A stretch of DNA of 64,000 nt, taken from assembly GCA_934141475.1 (NCBI GenBank), contig CAKPCG010000005.1:1-64000 (forward strand), written 5' to 3'. The translations under genes and the position numbers were made by a program. Shown piece after piece: positions 25,989-35,500 of this stretch (positions within the stretch are counted from its first letter, which is position 1; every line of letters starts with the position of its first letter). The DNA is from an uncultured Clostridia bacterium (lineage in GTDB: Bacteria; Bacillota; Clostridia; TANB77; CAG-508). The notes below the pieces were generated by a model. That model had not been told where the DNA came from, did no database searches, and saw nothing but the letters and a program-made list of their open reading frames with translations.

Positions 25989-27737
25989 TTACTTCTTTAA
26001 AACTTCTATATGAACATCTCTTAGTTGTTGTCTTTTTACATTTCCTGGTGCTCCCATCATTAAGTCTTCTGCTTTACTATTTAATGGAAATGCTATTACT
26101 TCTCTTATTGTTTCTGAATCTGTAAGTAACATAAGCATTCTATCAATTCCAGGTGCAATTCCAGCATGTGGTGGAGCTCCAAATTGAAATGCAGTATATA
26201 AGGCTCCAAATTTTGTTTTTACTTCTTCTTCTGTATATCCTGCCATATTAAATGCTTTTAACATTATTTCTATGTCATGATTTCTTACAGCTCCTGATGA
26301 TAATTCAATACCATTACATACTATGTCATATTGATATGCTAATATATCAAGTGGATTTTGATGTTCTAAGGCATCTAATCCTCCTTGTGGCATTGAAAAT
26401 GGGTTATGACTAAATGATATTTTATTTTGATCATCTAATTCAAACATAGGAAAGTCTATTATCCAACAAAATTGGAATTCATCTTCATTTATTAAATCTA
26501 GTCTTTTTCCTAGTTCTGTTCTTATTTGACCAGCTAATTCTGTTGCTCTTTTTTCTGTGTCTGCTATGAAAAATATTGTATCATTTTTTTCTAATTCTGC
26601 CAAGCTTAAAAGCTCTTTTTTTAGTTCTTCTGGTATAAATTTATCAATCGGTCCTTTAAAACTTAAATCTTCTTGAACTTCTAAATATCCAAGCCCTTTC
26701 ATTCCAATTTTCATTGCAAACTCTAGCATTTTTTCATGAAATCCTTTAGACATATGTCCACTTACTTTTATGGCTCTTACTGTTTTTCCAATAAATGCTT
26801 TAAATGTACATTTTGAGAAAAATTCTGATAAGTCAATTATATACAAAGGATTTCTTAAATCTGGTTTATCTGAACCATATTTTAACATTGCATCTTTGTA
26901 TGTTATTTTTGGAAATGGATATTTTGCAATTCTCTTTTTAGAAAATTTTTTAAATGTATTATACATTACTGGCTCTATAACTTCAAATACATCCTCTTGC
27001 GTACTAAAGCTCATTTCCATATCTAGTTGGTAAAATTCACCTGGTGCTCTATCTGCTCTTGCATCTTCATCTCTAAAACATGGTGCTATTTGGAAATATT
27101 TGTCTATTCCAGAAACCATTAGCAATTGTTTAAATTGTTGTGGTGCTTGTGGAAGTGCATAAAATTTTCCTGGATGTAATCTACTTGGAACTAAATAGTC
27201 TCTTGCTCCTTCTGGTGATGAACTCGTAAGTATTGGTGTTTGCACTTCTAAAAAGCCTTGTTCTATCATTTGTGATCTTAAAAATTGTAATACTTCTGCA
27301 CGCATTTTTAAGTTATTTTGTAATTTTTGACTTCTTAAGTCTAAATATCTATATTTTAATCTAACATCTTCTCTTACTTCTTGATTTGAGTTTACCTCAA
27401 ATGGTAAGTTTTTTGTTCTTTTTCCTAAAACTTTGATTTCTTCGATATAAATTTCAACTTCTCCTGTTTTTAATTTAGGGTTTCTTGTTTCTTCTGCTCT
27501 TTTTCTAACTGCTCCATATACTGTTACAGCCGATTCTATAGGAATATGAGATACTTCGTCTACATCTTGTGAATCTTTAGATGTTACAACTTGTGTTATT
27601 CCATACATATCTCTAATATCCAGAAAAACTAATCCTCCTAAATCTCTTATTGTTTCTACAAATCCTGCTATTCTAACTTTTTTTCCTACATCTTCTAATG
27701 ATATTTCATTACATGTATGTGTTTTAAATTTGCTCAT
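25989..27737 (-). CDS. aspS: Aspartyl-tRNA synthetase
   Basis: 582 residues, bacterial class II AspRS. It has an N-terminal OB anticodon-binding domain (residues 1-110), motif 2 around FRDEDARADRAPGEFYQLDM, an inserted GAD domain and motif 3 GIAPGIDRMLMLL. Being first in an operon with gatCAB suggests it is non-discriminating and also charges tRNA(Asn) with Asp for amidation; this is inferred from context. A T-box leader controls it. Confidence 0.97.
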   Translation of the reverse strand: MSKFKTHTCNEISLEDVGKKVRIAGFVETIRDLGGLVFLDIRDMYGITQVVTSKDSQDVDEVSHIPIESAVTVYGAVRKRAEETRNPKLKTGEVEIYIEEIKVLGKRTKNLPFEVNSNQEVREDVRLKYRYLDLRSQKLQNNLKMRAEVLQFLRSQMIEQGFLEVQTPILTSSSPEGARDYLVPSRLHPGKFYALPQAPQQFKQLLMVSGIDKYFQIAPCFRDEDARADRAPGEFYQLDMEMSFSTQEDVFEVIEPVMYNTFKKFSKKRIAKYPFPKITYKDAMLKYGSDKPDLRNPLYIIDLSEFFSKCTFKAFIGKTVRAIKVSGHMSKGFHEKMLEFAMKIGMKGLGYLEVQEDLSFKGPIDKFIPEELKKELLSLAELEKNDTIFFIADTEKRATELAGQIRTELGKRLDLINEDEFQFCWIIDFPMFELDDQNKISFSHNPFSMPQGGLDALEHQNPLDILAYQYDIVCNGIELSSGAVRNHDIEIMLKAFNMAGYTEEEVKTKFGALYTAFQFGAPPHAGIAPGIDRMLMLLTDSETIREVIAFPLNSKAEDLMMGAPGNVKRQQLRDVHIEVLKK

Positions 27738-28008
27738 TTGGCATCTCTCCTTTAAACTTAGTTTTTAGTTTAGCAGATAAAACAAAAACGTCCTCTGCTA
27801 AAAATGCAGGGACGAATAATAATTTCTATATTATATCCGCGGTACCACCCAAGCTTGAAAGTTTTACCGTTAAAACCTTTCCTCTTTAAAATATTGCTCC
27901 AATGTGTTTCGGATTTAGCATGTTTTCTAAAAGGGCTCACAGCCGACGACCCTTATTCTCTTGTAGTAACCTTTGCTACCTTTGCATCTTCATCGCAATT
28001 TTATGGTA
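27738..28008 (-). promoter_or_regulatory. T-box riboswitch leader of aspS-gatCAB
   Basis: The conserved T-box sequence TGGGTGGTACCGCGG (plus positions 27837-27851) lies between a long stem I region and an intrinsic terminator CGTCC-CTGC/GCAG-AGGACG with T5 (27791-27816). The leader would sense uncharged tRNA and release transcription into aspS. The expected ligand is tRNA(Asp) or tRNA(Asn); I could not place the specifier codon with confidence. Confidence 0.92.
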
Positions 28009-28013
28009 TATAT

Positions 28014-28040
28014 ATTATACCCATTTTTTTAATTTGTCAA
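28014..28040 (-). promoter_or_regulatory. Promoter of the aspS T-box transcript
   Basis: TTGACA and TATAAT on the minus strand with a 15-base spacer, just upstream of the T-box leader. Confidence 0.7.
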
Positions 28041-28060
28041 TACTTTTTTTGTAAACATAA

Positions 28061-29317
28061 TTAAATTTCACTTCCAGCTACAAAACCTGTTGAATATGCA
28101 ATTTGTAAATTAAATCCTCCTGTATAGCTATCTACATCCAAAACTTCACCTGCAAAATAAAGTCCTTCAATTTTTTTAGATTCCATTGTTTTAGGATTTA
28201 CTTCTTTTATGTTTATTCCTCCTGCTGTAATAATTCCATCTTCTATTTTTCTAAAATTCTTTATTGTGACTTTAAATCCTTTTAATAATTTAATTAAGTT
28301 CAGTCTTTCTTGTTTTGTTATAGAATTTACTTGTTTTTCTTTATCTATTCCAGAATATTCAATTATTATTGGGATTAATTTTTGTGGTAATAGTTTATCT
28401 AAACTATTTTTGAAACTTTTATTTTTAAATTCTTCAAAATCCCTTAAAATTCTATCATTTAATTTTTCTTCTGTTAAGGCTGGTTTTAAATCAATTTGAA
28501 GTTTAATTTTTTTGTTTTTTAATAATTCATCTATATTTTTATATCTTACTAAATGGGCTGATGCACTTAATATTACGGGTCCAGATACTCCAAAATGTGT
28601 AAATAACATTTCTCCAAAGTCCTCATATATTTCTTTCTTTTTGTTTTCATCTACAAGTTTAATTTTTACATTTCTTAGGCTTAATCCTTGTAAACTTTGG
28701 TGTAAATCTTGTTCATATGTTTCAAGTGGTACAAGAGATGGTTTTATATTTACTATTGTATGACCTAGTTTTTTTGCCATTTCATATCCATCTCCTGTTG
28801 AACCTGTTAATGGATAACTTTTTCCACCTGTTGCAAGTATTACTTTATCTGCTTTTATTATGTCATTATTTTTGCATTTTACTCCTATAACTTTGTTATT
28901 TGAGTCTATAATGATTTCTTCTACAGGCATTTGATATATAATTTTTACATTTTTTAAACTTTTTAACTTTTTCTCAAAACAATTTAGTACATCTTGAGAT
29001 TTATCTGTTATAGGAAAAATCCTATTTCCTCTTTCTTCTTTTACTTCTAATCCTTGTTCTTTTAGAAATTGTATTATATCTTGATTTGTAAAACTATTAA
29101 ATGCACTATATAAAAACATTCCATTTCCTGGTGTGTTTTTTATAAAATCTTCCATCGGCAAAGAAGATGTAATATTACATCTTCCTTTACCTGTTATTAA
29201 TAGTTTTTTTCCTAAACTTTTATTTTTTTCTAATAATATAACATCATTTCCGTTTTCTGCTGATGTTATAGCAGACATCATACCTGCTGGTCCTCCACCT
29301 ATTACTACTACTTTCAT
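28061..29317 (-). CDS. FAD-dependent flavoprotein, HI0933/YhiN family
   Basis: 418 residues. The N-terminal dinucleotide-binding motif VVIGGGPAGMMSAITSAENG and the family-specific LGKKLLITGKGRCNITS mark it. LATGGKSYPLTGSTGDGYEMA and the C-terminal GLYFAGEVLDVDSYTGGFN bind FAD. The cellular substrate of this family is not settled. It directly follows the DUF212 gene, with the stop adjacent to the ATG. Confidence 0.93.
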   Translation of the reverse strand: MKVVVIGGGPAGMMSAITSAENGNDVILLEKNKSLGKKLLITGKGRCNITSSLPMEDFIKNTPGNGMFLYSAFNSFTNQDIIQFLKEQGLEVKEERGNRIFPITDKSQDVLNCFEKKLKSLKNVKIIYQMPVEEIIIDSNNKVIGVKCKNNDIIKADKVILATGGKSYPLTGSTGDGYEMAKKLGHTIVNIKPSLVPLETYEQDLHQSLQGLSLRNVKIKLVDENKKKEIYEDFGEMLFTHFGVSGPVILSASAHLVRYKNIDELLKNKKIKLQIDLKPALTEEKLNDRILRDFEEFKNKSFKNSLDKLLPQKLIPIIIEYSGIDKEKQVNSITKQERLNLIKLLKGFKVTIKNFRKIEDGIITAGGINIKEVNPKTMESKKIEGLYFAGEVLDVDSYTGGFNLQIAYSTGFVAGSEI

Positions 29318-29758
29318 TTAAAATATACTCCCTACTATAATTCCAATTAACGCACCCACAAATACTTGAAATGGTGTATGACCTAAAACTTCTACAAGCC
29401 TTTCTTGTACTTGGACTCCTGTAAGTCCTGGAGTTTCTATTATTTTATTTAACAATGTTGCTTGTTTTCCAGCAGCTCTTCTTACACCTGCTGCATCATA
29501 CATAACAACACAAGAAAATACTAGTGATAATGCAAAAGCCCAACTATCAAAGCCTACGTCTTTTCCAACTAGTACTGTTATTGCCATAACAATTGCCGAA
29601 TGTGAACTTGGCATTCCTCCAGCTCCCATAATTCTTTTAAAATTTAGTCTTTTTGTTGCAACTAAATCCCATATAACCTTAAATATTTGTATTGCAAGCC
29701 ATGTAAAAAATGGCACCCATATATATTTATTGTGTATTAGTTGTGTTAAAACATCCAT
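29318..29758 (-). CDS. Divergent PAP2 family membrane protein (DUF212, YuiD-like)
   Basis: 146 residues with about four membrane helices. The PAP2-like signature GAGGMPSSHSA and the later MYDAAGVRRAAGKQA identify the family. Related to lipid phosphate phosphatases but with an altered active site; function uncertain. It lies between xseB and the flavoprotein. Confidence 0.93.
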   Translation of the reverse strand: MDVLTQLIHNKYIWVPFFTWLAIQIFKVIWDLVATKRLNFKRIMGAGGMPSSHSAIVMAITVLVGKDVGFDSWAFALSLVFSCVVMYDAAGVRRAAGKQATLLNKIIETPGLTGVQVQERLVEVLGHTPFQVFVGALIGIIVGSIF

Positions 29759-29908
29759 ATATTACAGCTTATGCTATTTTAGCATTCAGCTTCCTCCCTT
29801 CTATTATTTACCATGTCCCTTTATTTCTTTACTGAAGATATTTTTATTTTCTTTCTCTTATTACTATTTTTTTATTTTTATCTTCTTTTTTTCTATTTTT
29901 ATGTTATT

Positions 29909-30130
29909 TTATTCTTCAGCAATAAAATTTTCTTCTTTTATTTCACCATTGTTTTCTAATATGAGAGTTATTCTTTTTTCTGCGTTTTCCAATAATTTAC
30001 TGCAGTCTTTAGAAATTTTCATTCCTTCTTCAAATTTATTTACAGATTCTTCAAGGCTTAAGTCACCTTTTTCAAGTTCTGCAACTATTTTTTCTAAGTC
30101 TGATATTTTTGTTTCAAAATTTTCTTCCAT
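29909..30130 (-). CDS. xseB: Exodeoxyribonuclease VII small subunit
   Basis: 73 residues. FETKISDLEKIVAELEKGDLSLEESVNKFEEGM is the family pattern of a two-helix hairpin that binds XseA. The ATG at 30130 is chosen for AAAGGA upstream. It lies 40 bases after xseA. Confidence 0.95.
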   Translation of the reverse strand: MEENFETKISDLEKIVAELEKGDLSLEESVNKFEEGMKISKDCSKLLENAEKRITLILENNGEIKEENFIAEE

Positions 30131-30170
30131 ATTTTTCTTTCCTTTCAGCATAATTTTTTCTTTCTATAAT

Positions 30171-31365
30171 TTACATTATTTTTGCTTTTTTATTTCCATC
30201 AGATAATTTTATATCTATTTCATCACCTGAATTTAGTTCTTTATTAGATTTTACCATTTTACCATTTTTTTCTATTATAGAAAATCCTCTACTTAATGTT
30301 TTTAATGGACTTAAAGCATCTAATTTTAACACACTACTTTGAAATCTCTTTTCTACATCTTTTTGTTTAATTATTATAGCATTTTCCATTTGCTTTATAT
30401 ATCCATCCAATTTTATATAATTATTTTGCATATTTTGCATAGGATCCGAAAATACCTTTGATTTTGTTAAATTAGTATATTTTAATTTCATTAATTCTAC
30501 TTTTTTATTTAAACTTATTCTAGCTCTTTCTTTTAATGTATTTATTTTATTTTTCAACTCATATGTATCTGGATTTGCAAGTTCTGCCGCTGCAGATGGT
30601 GTTGGTGCTCTTAAATCTGCAACAAAATCTGCTATTGTAAAATCTGTTTCATGCCCTACCGCAGAAATTATTGGTATATCAGAATTATATATTGCTCTTG
30701 CTACTATTTCCTCATTAAAAGGCCATAAATCTTCTAAAGAGCCTCCTCCTCTTGCTAAAATTATTACATCTGCCAATTTTTTTTCATTCATTGTTTGAAT
30801 TCCATTTACAATCTCTTTTGCAGCTCCTGGTCCTTGAACTGGCACTGGTAAAAGTCTTATATAGCAATTGGGATTTCTTCTTGTAGAAACATTTATTATA
30901 TCTTTTATTACAGCTCCTGTTTTTGAAGATAATACACCTATTATTCTTGGTTTTAAGGGTATTTTCTTTTTATGTGAAACATCAAAAAGTCCCTCTTTTT
31001 CCAAGTCTCCTTTTAGTTTTTCATATGCAGTATATAAATCTCCGAACTCCCTGTTCTTCCATTGCTTTTACATAAATTTGGTATATTCCATCTCTTTCAA
31101 AAACAGACACTCCACCTAATACAACTACCTTCATTCCATCTTTTGGCTTGAAATTAATTCTTTCACTATATGTTTTAAACATTATACATTTTATTAAAGA
31201 TTTTTCATCTTTTAAGGTAAAATAAAAGTGCCCTGTGTAATGTGCTTTAAAATTTGATATTTCTCCTTTTACAATAACTGCATTTAATGCCTCATCTCCT
31301 GCTATTTTTTGTTTTATATATAAATTTAAATCTGAAACACTAACTGCCATTGCTTCATAATTCAT
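30171..31365 (-). CDS. xseA: Exodeoxyribonuclease VII large subunit, readable through one +1 shift at CGG
   Basis: Degrades single-stranded DNA to oligonucleotides with XseB. In the standard code the gene breaks after 114 residues, just past the OB-fold domain. Skipping the C of an in-frame CGG at 31042-31044 gives a 397-residue protein with EEQGVGDLYTAYEKLKGDLE, the normal family sequence. The catalytic domain follows (IGVLSSKTGAVIKDI, ARGGGSLEDLWPFNEE, SAVGHETDFTIADFVAD, RAPTPSAAAE), then a coiled coil and the TLSRGFSII tail. Everything else is intact and the operon position between nusB and xseB is standard, so it is probably functional by recoding, or the extra base is an artefact. Confidence 0.8.
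31042..31044 (-). other. Putative +1 recoding site GTT-C-GGA in xseA
   Basis: Zero frame reads GVRRFIYCI and stops. Skipping C gives GVGDLYTAYEKL, the conserved linker between the OB and catalytic domains. Confidence 0.65.
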
Positions 31366-31438
31366 TTTATTTCACCTCTTCTATTTTATTCAAAATAAGG
31401 ACAAATCTTAAATTTTTATTTAAGACTTGCCCACATTT

Positions 31439-31843
31439 TTACATTTCTTTAACAACTTTTGCCAAAGCTCCATTTATAAACTTACTTGACGTTTCTTCTC
31501 CATATGTTTTTGCAAGCTCGACAACTTCGTTTATTTCTACTTTATATGGGATATCTTTGTATTTTATTTCATATATTGCAAGCTTTAATAGACTTAAATT
31601 AATTTTAGAAATTCTGTCTATTTTCCAGTCAGATGTCAAAGAATTTTCTACTATTTTGTTTATTTCTTCTTCATTTTTCTTAATTCCGTGTATACAATCA
31701 TTTATGTATTCTATTGCATCTTGCTCTGTTATGTCATTGTTTTTTATATATAATTCTATTTGCTCATCTAAATTTTCTTCTTTTTGAATCTCTAAACTGT
31801 ATATTAATTTAAATGTTAAATCTCTTATTTCTGATCTCTTCAT
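31439..31843 (-). CDS. nusB: Transcription antitermination factor NusB
   Basis: 134 residues, all-helical. RSEIRDLTFKLIYSLEIQ at the start, then WKIDRISKINLSLLKLAIYEI and the final INEVVELAKTYGEETSSKFINGAL are the family marks. It binds boxA RNA with NusE in rRNA antitermination. It lies in the asp23-nusB-xseAB operon. Confidence 0.96.
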   Translation of the reverse strand: MKRSEIRDLTFKLIYSLEIQKEENLDEQIELYIKNNDITEQDAIEYINDCIHGIKKNEEEINKIVENSLTSDWKIDRISKINLSLLKLAIYEIKYKDIPYKVEINEVVELAKTYGEETSSKFINGALAKVVKEM

Positions 31844-31853
31844 TTTTTACCCC

Positions 31854-32057
31854 TTACATTCTGTCTATAAATTGTTTTATTTTGTCTTTGACATACTGTT
31901 TGTTTTGTTGCACATAATTTCCAACAAATGCTCCCATAACTATTAATATAATTGCAACTATTAGATTGTATAATCTGGTTATTAAGATTAATATTGCAAG
32001 TACTATTCCTATTATTGCTCCTTTGTAGTTGTTCCAAAAATCTTTCAAACTTTCCAT
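31854..32057 (-). CDS. DUF2273 small membrane protein
   Basis: 67 residues: short soluble start, two membrane helices separated by a turn (residues 13-28 and 32-47), and a basic tail (KDKIKQFIDRM). DUF2273 proteins sit next to Asp23 and AmaP genes across Firmicutes. Probably a membrane partner of that envelope-stress complex. Confidence 0.88.
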   Translation of the reverse strand: MESLKDFWNNYKGAIIGIVLAILILITRLYNLIVAIILIVMGAFVGNYVQQNKQYVKDKIKQFIDRM

Positions 32058-32093
32058 CTAAATATCCCTTTCTAAATTTTATGTTATTTTTCT

Positions 32094-32648
32094 TTATTCT
32101 TTGTCTTTTGATTTATCGTCTGATATATTTTTTATTTTTACGTTTACTTCTTTTACTTCAAGGTCAGATGTTTTCTTTATTGCTTCTTTTATTTTATTTT
32201 GCATATTTACAGTGATTTCTTTTATTATTACATCTTTACTTACAACTAGGTTAACATTTACAATTAAGTTGTTTAATGTGTCTAAATCAATATCAACAGA
32301 TACATCTTCAACACTTTCAAATCCTTTTACAACTGATTGAACTATGTTTTCTATTGTTGGTTTAGAAATTAGAAGTTTTCCATTATCATTTTGCATTAAA
32401 ACTCCTTGAGCTTTTTTATTTTCATTTTCTGATGAATCAAAAAATATGCACTTTATGCTACATAATAAGCATACTATTTCTAATCCAAGCACAATTTTAG
32501 ATGTTTGGCTTCCTGTTAATATTAACCCTAATAATGTTCCTACTGTTCCTATTTTTACCCATCCAAGAATTATACATATTACTAATATTGATTGTAGAAA
32601 CATTAGTACTGAAAATAATGCTAATATTACCTTGTCTAATTTCTTCAT
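32094..32648 (-). CDS. amaP: Alkaline shock response membrane anchor protein AmaP
   Basis: 184 residues with two N-terminal membrane helices (residues 7-30 and 50-70) and a cytoplasmic Asp23-like domain (VEDVSVDIDLDTLNNLIVNVNL, LEVKEVNVKIKNI). AmaP anchors Asp23 at the membrane. It lies between asp23 and DUF2273. Confidence 0.88.
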   Translation of the reverse strand: MKKLDKVILALFSVLMFLQSILVICIILGWVKIGTVGTLLGLILTGSQTSKIVLGLEIVCLLCSIKCIFFDSSENENKKAQGVLMQNDNGKLLISKPTIENIVQSVVKGFESVEDVSVDIDLDTLNNLIVNVNLVVSKDVIIKEITVNMQNKIKEAIKKTSDLEVKEVNVKIKNISDDKSKDKE

Positions 32649-32686
32649 TTTATTATCATCCTTTCAATAATAGCTCTTTTTATCTT

Positions 32687-33136
32687 TTAGATATTTTCTT
32701 CATTATTTGAGCTACTTTCCTCTGTTTCATTTTCTTCTTTTTCTTCTGTTAAACTTTCTGTATTAACACCTTGTACATGTACATTTACTTCTTCTACTTT
32801 TAGTCCTGTCATATTTTCTACTGCTGTTTTTACTCTATTTTGAATTTCAAAAGCTACATCTGGAATTCTTGCTCCATATTCTACTATTATGTTTACATCA
32901 ATTTTTGCTTTATTTCCTGTTGCATCTACTTTTATTCCCTTTGCAAGATTTTTCTTTCCTTTTAAAACTTCTGTTATTCCTCCTGCAAATCCTCCTGCCA
33001 TACCAAATACTCCTGGTACTTCTGATACTGCAACACCAGCTATTACTGCTATTACATCACTTGATATTTTTATTCCTTCTGTTTCGTTTCCTACTTCTTC
33101 TATGTTTTCTACTTCTTCAATTTTATTTTCTTCCAT
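32687..33136 (-). CDS. Asp23/Gls24 family envelope stress protein
   Basis: 149 residues. An acidic N-terminus is followed by the family core ISSDVIAVIAGVAVSEVPGV, VDVNIIVEYGARIPDVAFEI and VNVHVQGV, and a Glu/Ser-rich tail. Abundant membrane-associated scaffold recruited by AmaP. First gene of the operon running through nusB and xseAB to the flavoprotein. Confidence 0.93.
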   Translation of the reverse strand: MEENKIEEVENIEEVGNETEGIKISSDVIAVIAGVAVSEVPGVFGMAGGFAGGITEVLKGKKNLAKGIKVDATGNKAKIDVNIIVEYGARIPDVAFEIQNRVKTAVENMTGLKVEEVNVHVQGVNTESLTEEKEENETEESSSNNEENI

Positions 33137-33238
33137 ATTTTTTCCTCCTTTTAAAATTGATATATGTAGTATATCAATTTTTTTAAAATTTTACAACTGT
33201 TTTTGCAAAAATTGTTTGTTTTTTAGTCTTTTGTCATG

Positions 33239-33790
33239 CTATTCAAATATTGGCTTACCATTTTCTAAATTGCTAATATTCCTGCAGCATAATATCCCGA
33301 AGATTCGTTTACTCTTTTATCTATTTTACCATTATTCTTGCATAAGCTAATTTCAATGTTTTCGCTGCTTATTTCTGCACATATACCTCCGCGTAGCTGA
33401 TCTTGATGATATGTCTTCATTATTTTCACAATTTTCAATTTTTAACTGCTTTCCTGATGTTGTTTCTATTTTTCTCATTTCCAATTCCTATAAATCCATC
33501 GCCACTGGTTACTAGATTTTTTATAGTTGTATATCCATTTTCGTCTGGAACATAACCTGATGATGTTTGTTTATACTTTGCATTTTCATTTCTATAAGAA
33601 TTGTTTTCTCCACTAAACCATAGGCTTCTACCTAGTTCTACTGTATCTCCTTCATAACTGTTTGCACCAGAATCTACCTCATAAGAAAATGCAACTAAAT
33701 CTTCTATACTATTTATCTGCCAAGTATGTTCATCTATTTTCTCTAATTTTCCCGGATGTTCATCAACTTTTAGTTCATCATCTTATCCTC
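33239..33790 (-). pseudogene. Decayed, deleted copy of a GLUG-repeat gene
   Basis: Translations resemble the GLUG genes at 8.6-14.5 kb. The 5' part reads LKVDEHPGKLEKIDEHTWQ, SIEDLVAFSYEVDSG and GFIGIGNEKN; then come repeat fragments (IENCENNEDISSRSAT, GGICAEISSENIEI, SSGYYAAGIL) and the C-terminal LENGKPIFE with its stop. The pilin-like leader and most repeats are gone, with frame-changing deletion joins inside the fragment, so it is a real relic. A GGAGG and ATGATG precede the first homologous codons but lead quickly to a stop. It also contains a CGG shift site of the same type as the intact genes. No other gene lies between asp23 and pyk. Confidence 0.8.
33389..33391 (-). other. Putative +1 recoding site ACG-C-GGA in the relic
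   Basis: The frame reads NCENNEDISSRSAT then CGG. Skipping C gives GGICAE. This aligns residue for residue with SENNGTLNSDRTVGGIIG of the second GLUG gene. Confidence 0.5.
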
Positions 33791-33904
33791 CTTTGTTTTC
33801 GATTTTATATTACCATACCTAGTTTTTTATTTCAACTTTTTAATAAAAAAAATTCTTACAACTATAATTTTACAGATAATGATATTTTCAATTTTTTAAC
33901 TCAA

Positions 33905-33945
33905 AAAAAATTGAAATACTATTCAAAAATAGTATCTCAATTTTC
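33905..33945 (-). terminator. Terminator of pyk
   Basis: AAATTGAGATACTATT / AATAGTATTTCAATTT hairpin followed by T8 on the minus strand, just past the pyk stop. Confidence 0.85.
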
Positions 33946-33950
33946 TTTAA

Positions 33951-35384
33951 TTATATTTTTAAAACTCCACCAATTGTTTTGCTTGTTGTAGCATCTGGTA
34001 ACATTTGGCTTCCTCCAGTAATTACTACTGTATCTCCACTTTCAAGAATTTCTTTATTTTTTAATTTTTCTATTCCTGCTTCGATTGTTGTATCTATATC
34101 TTTTCCAGATTCAACTAATATTGGTGTAACGTTCCATACTAATGCTAATTGACGGTATGTTCTCTTGTTGTCTGTTATTGCTAAAATTGGGCATCCAGCT
34201 CCTAATCCAGCTAATCTCTTTGCTGTTTTTCCTGTATTTGTATAGCATACAATTGCATCTGCATTTAATACTTTTGCTGATACACATGCTGAATATGCAA
34301 CTTTATCTTCATATGATAATAATTCGATGTCTTTGTTTTCATCAAATCTCTTCCAGTAATTTATTTCTGGTTCTACTCTGTTTGCAATTTTTACCATTGT
34401 TTCAACACATTCTACTGGGTAATCACCTTGAGCACATTCTCCAGATAGCATTATTGCACTTGTTCTGTCGAATATTGCATTTGCTACGTCTGATGCTTCT
34501 GCTCTTGTTGGTAATGGTTGATGTGTCATTGATTCTAACATTTGTGTAGCTGTTATTGCTGGTTTGTATATTTTGTTAGATGTTTTTATTATTCTTTTTT
34601 GAACTACTGGTGGTTCTGTGAAGTCTGTTTCTGTAGCCATATCTCCACGAGCTATCATTTGTCCGTCAGCTTCGTTTAAGATATCATCTAAGTTTGATAA
34701 TCCTTCTACGTTTTCTATTTTTGTTATTATTTGGATATCTTTTCCACCATTTTCATCTAATATTTTTCTTACTTGTCTTATATCATCTAAATTTCTTGCA
34801 AATGATATTGCTACGAAATCATAGTTATGTTCACATGCTGTTTTTAAATCTTCTATATCTTTTTCAGCAAGTCCTGGTAATCTTATTATTGTTCCAGGTA
34901 AATTCATTGTTTTTCTACTTCCTAATCCATTTCCATGAACTACTGTTGTTACAATGTCTTTTCCTACAACTTCGTCAACTTTTAATTCTATTGCTCCGTC
35001 ATCTATTAAGATTTTTGTTCCTGGTTTTACATCTTTGTATAAATCTTTATATGTTACAGAAACTTTTTCTTCGTTTCCTTCTATATCATCATTTACTAGT
35101 GTGAATTTTTGTCCATCTTTTAATTGAATTTTTGTATTTTTTCCTGTGTATAGCATTCCAGTTCTGATTTCTGGACCTTTCATGTCTAGTAACATTGGGA
35201 TTGGTAATTCTTTTTCTTCTCTTATTTTCATTATTGTTTCAGATTTTTCTGATTGTTCATCCCAACTACCATGTGAGTAGTTTATTCTACAAACATTTAA
35301 TCCGGCATCAAATAATTCTTCTAGTTTGTTTTCACTAGCTGGTCCTATTGTTCCTACAATTTTTGTTTTTCTTAAAGCTTTCAT
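33951..35384 (-). CDS. pyk: Pyruvate kinase
   Basis: 477 residues. Converts PEP and ADP to pyruvate and ATP. Marks: RKTKIVGTIGPAS, LDMKGPEIRTG, the metal/substrate site IITKIENVEGL, MIARGDMATE and the ADP-site ATQMLESM. It lacks the extra C-terminal PEP-utilizer domain found in Bacillus enzymes. A single gene with its own terminator. Confidence 0.97.
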   Translation of the reverse strand: MKALRKTKIVGTIGPASENKLEELFDAGLNVCRINYSHGSWDEQSEKSETIMKIREEKELPIPMLLDMKGPEIRTGMLYTGKNTKIQLKDGQKFTLVNDDIEGNEEKVSVTYKDLYKDVKPGTKILIDDGAIELKVDEVVGKDIVTTVVHGNGLGSRKTMNLPGTIIRLPGLAEKDIEDLKTACEHNYDFVAISFARNLDDIRQVRKILDENGGKDIQIITKIENVEGLSNLDDILNEADGQMIARGDMATETDFTEPPVVQKRIIKTSNKIYKPAITATQMLESMTHQPLPTRAEASDVANAIFDRTSAIMLSGECAQGDYPVECVETMVKIANRVEPEINYWKRFDENKDIELLSYEDKVAYSACVSAKVLNADAIVCYTNTGKTAKRLAGLGAGCPILAITDNKRTYRQLALVWNVTPILVESGKDIDTTIEAGIEKLKNKEILESGDTVVITGGSQMLPDATTSKTIGGVLKI

Positions 35385-35500
35385 TTTTTAATTCCTCCTT
35401 ATAAATTTACAACTTTTGCTATTATAGCACAATTTATAGTATTTATTCAATACTTTTTTTATTTTTTTATTTTAAACTAGATTTAAATTATATAATTTAC

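Noticed and set aside
27780..28020. tRNA gene suspected from the folded GC-rich stretch upstream of aspS
   Set aside because: The TGGGTGGTACCGCGG motif and the terminator identify a T-box leader; no cloverleaf fits.
31840..32037. 65-codon minus-strand ORF overlapping the DUF2273 gene
   Set aside because: It reads the same DNA in another frame. The DUF2273 frame has the expected two membrane helices and operon neighbours.
33780..33800. Functional start (GGAGG then ATGATG) for the GLUG relic
   Set aside because: The ATG frame meets a stop after three codons, and the homologous frame has no start codon nearby.
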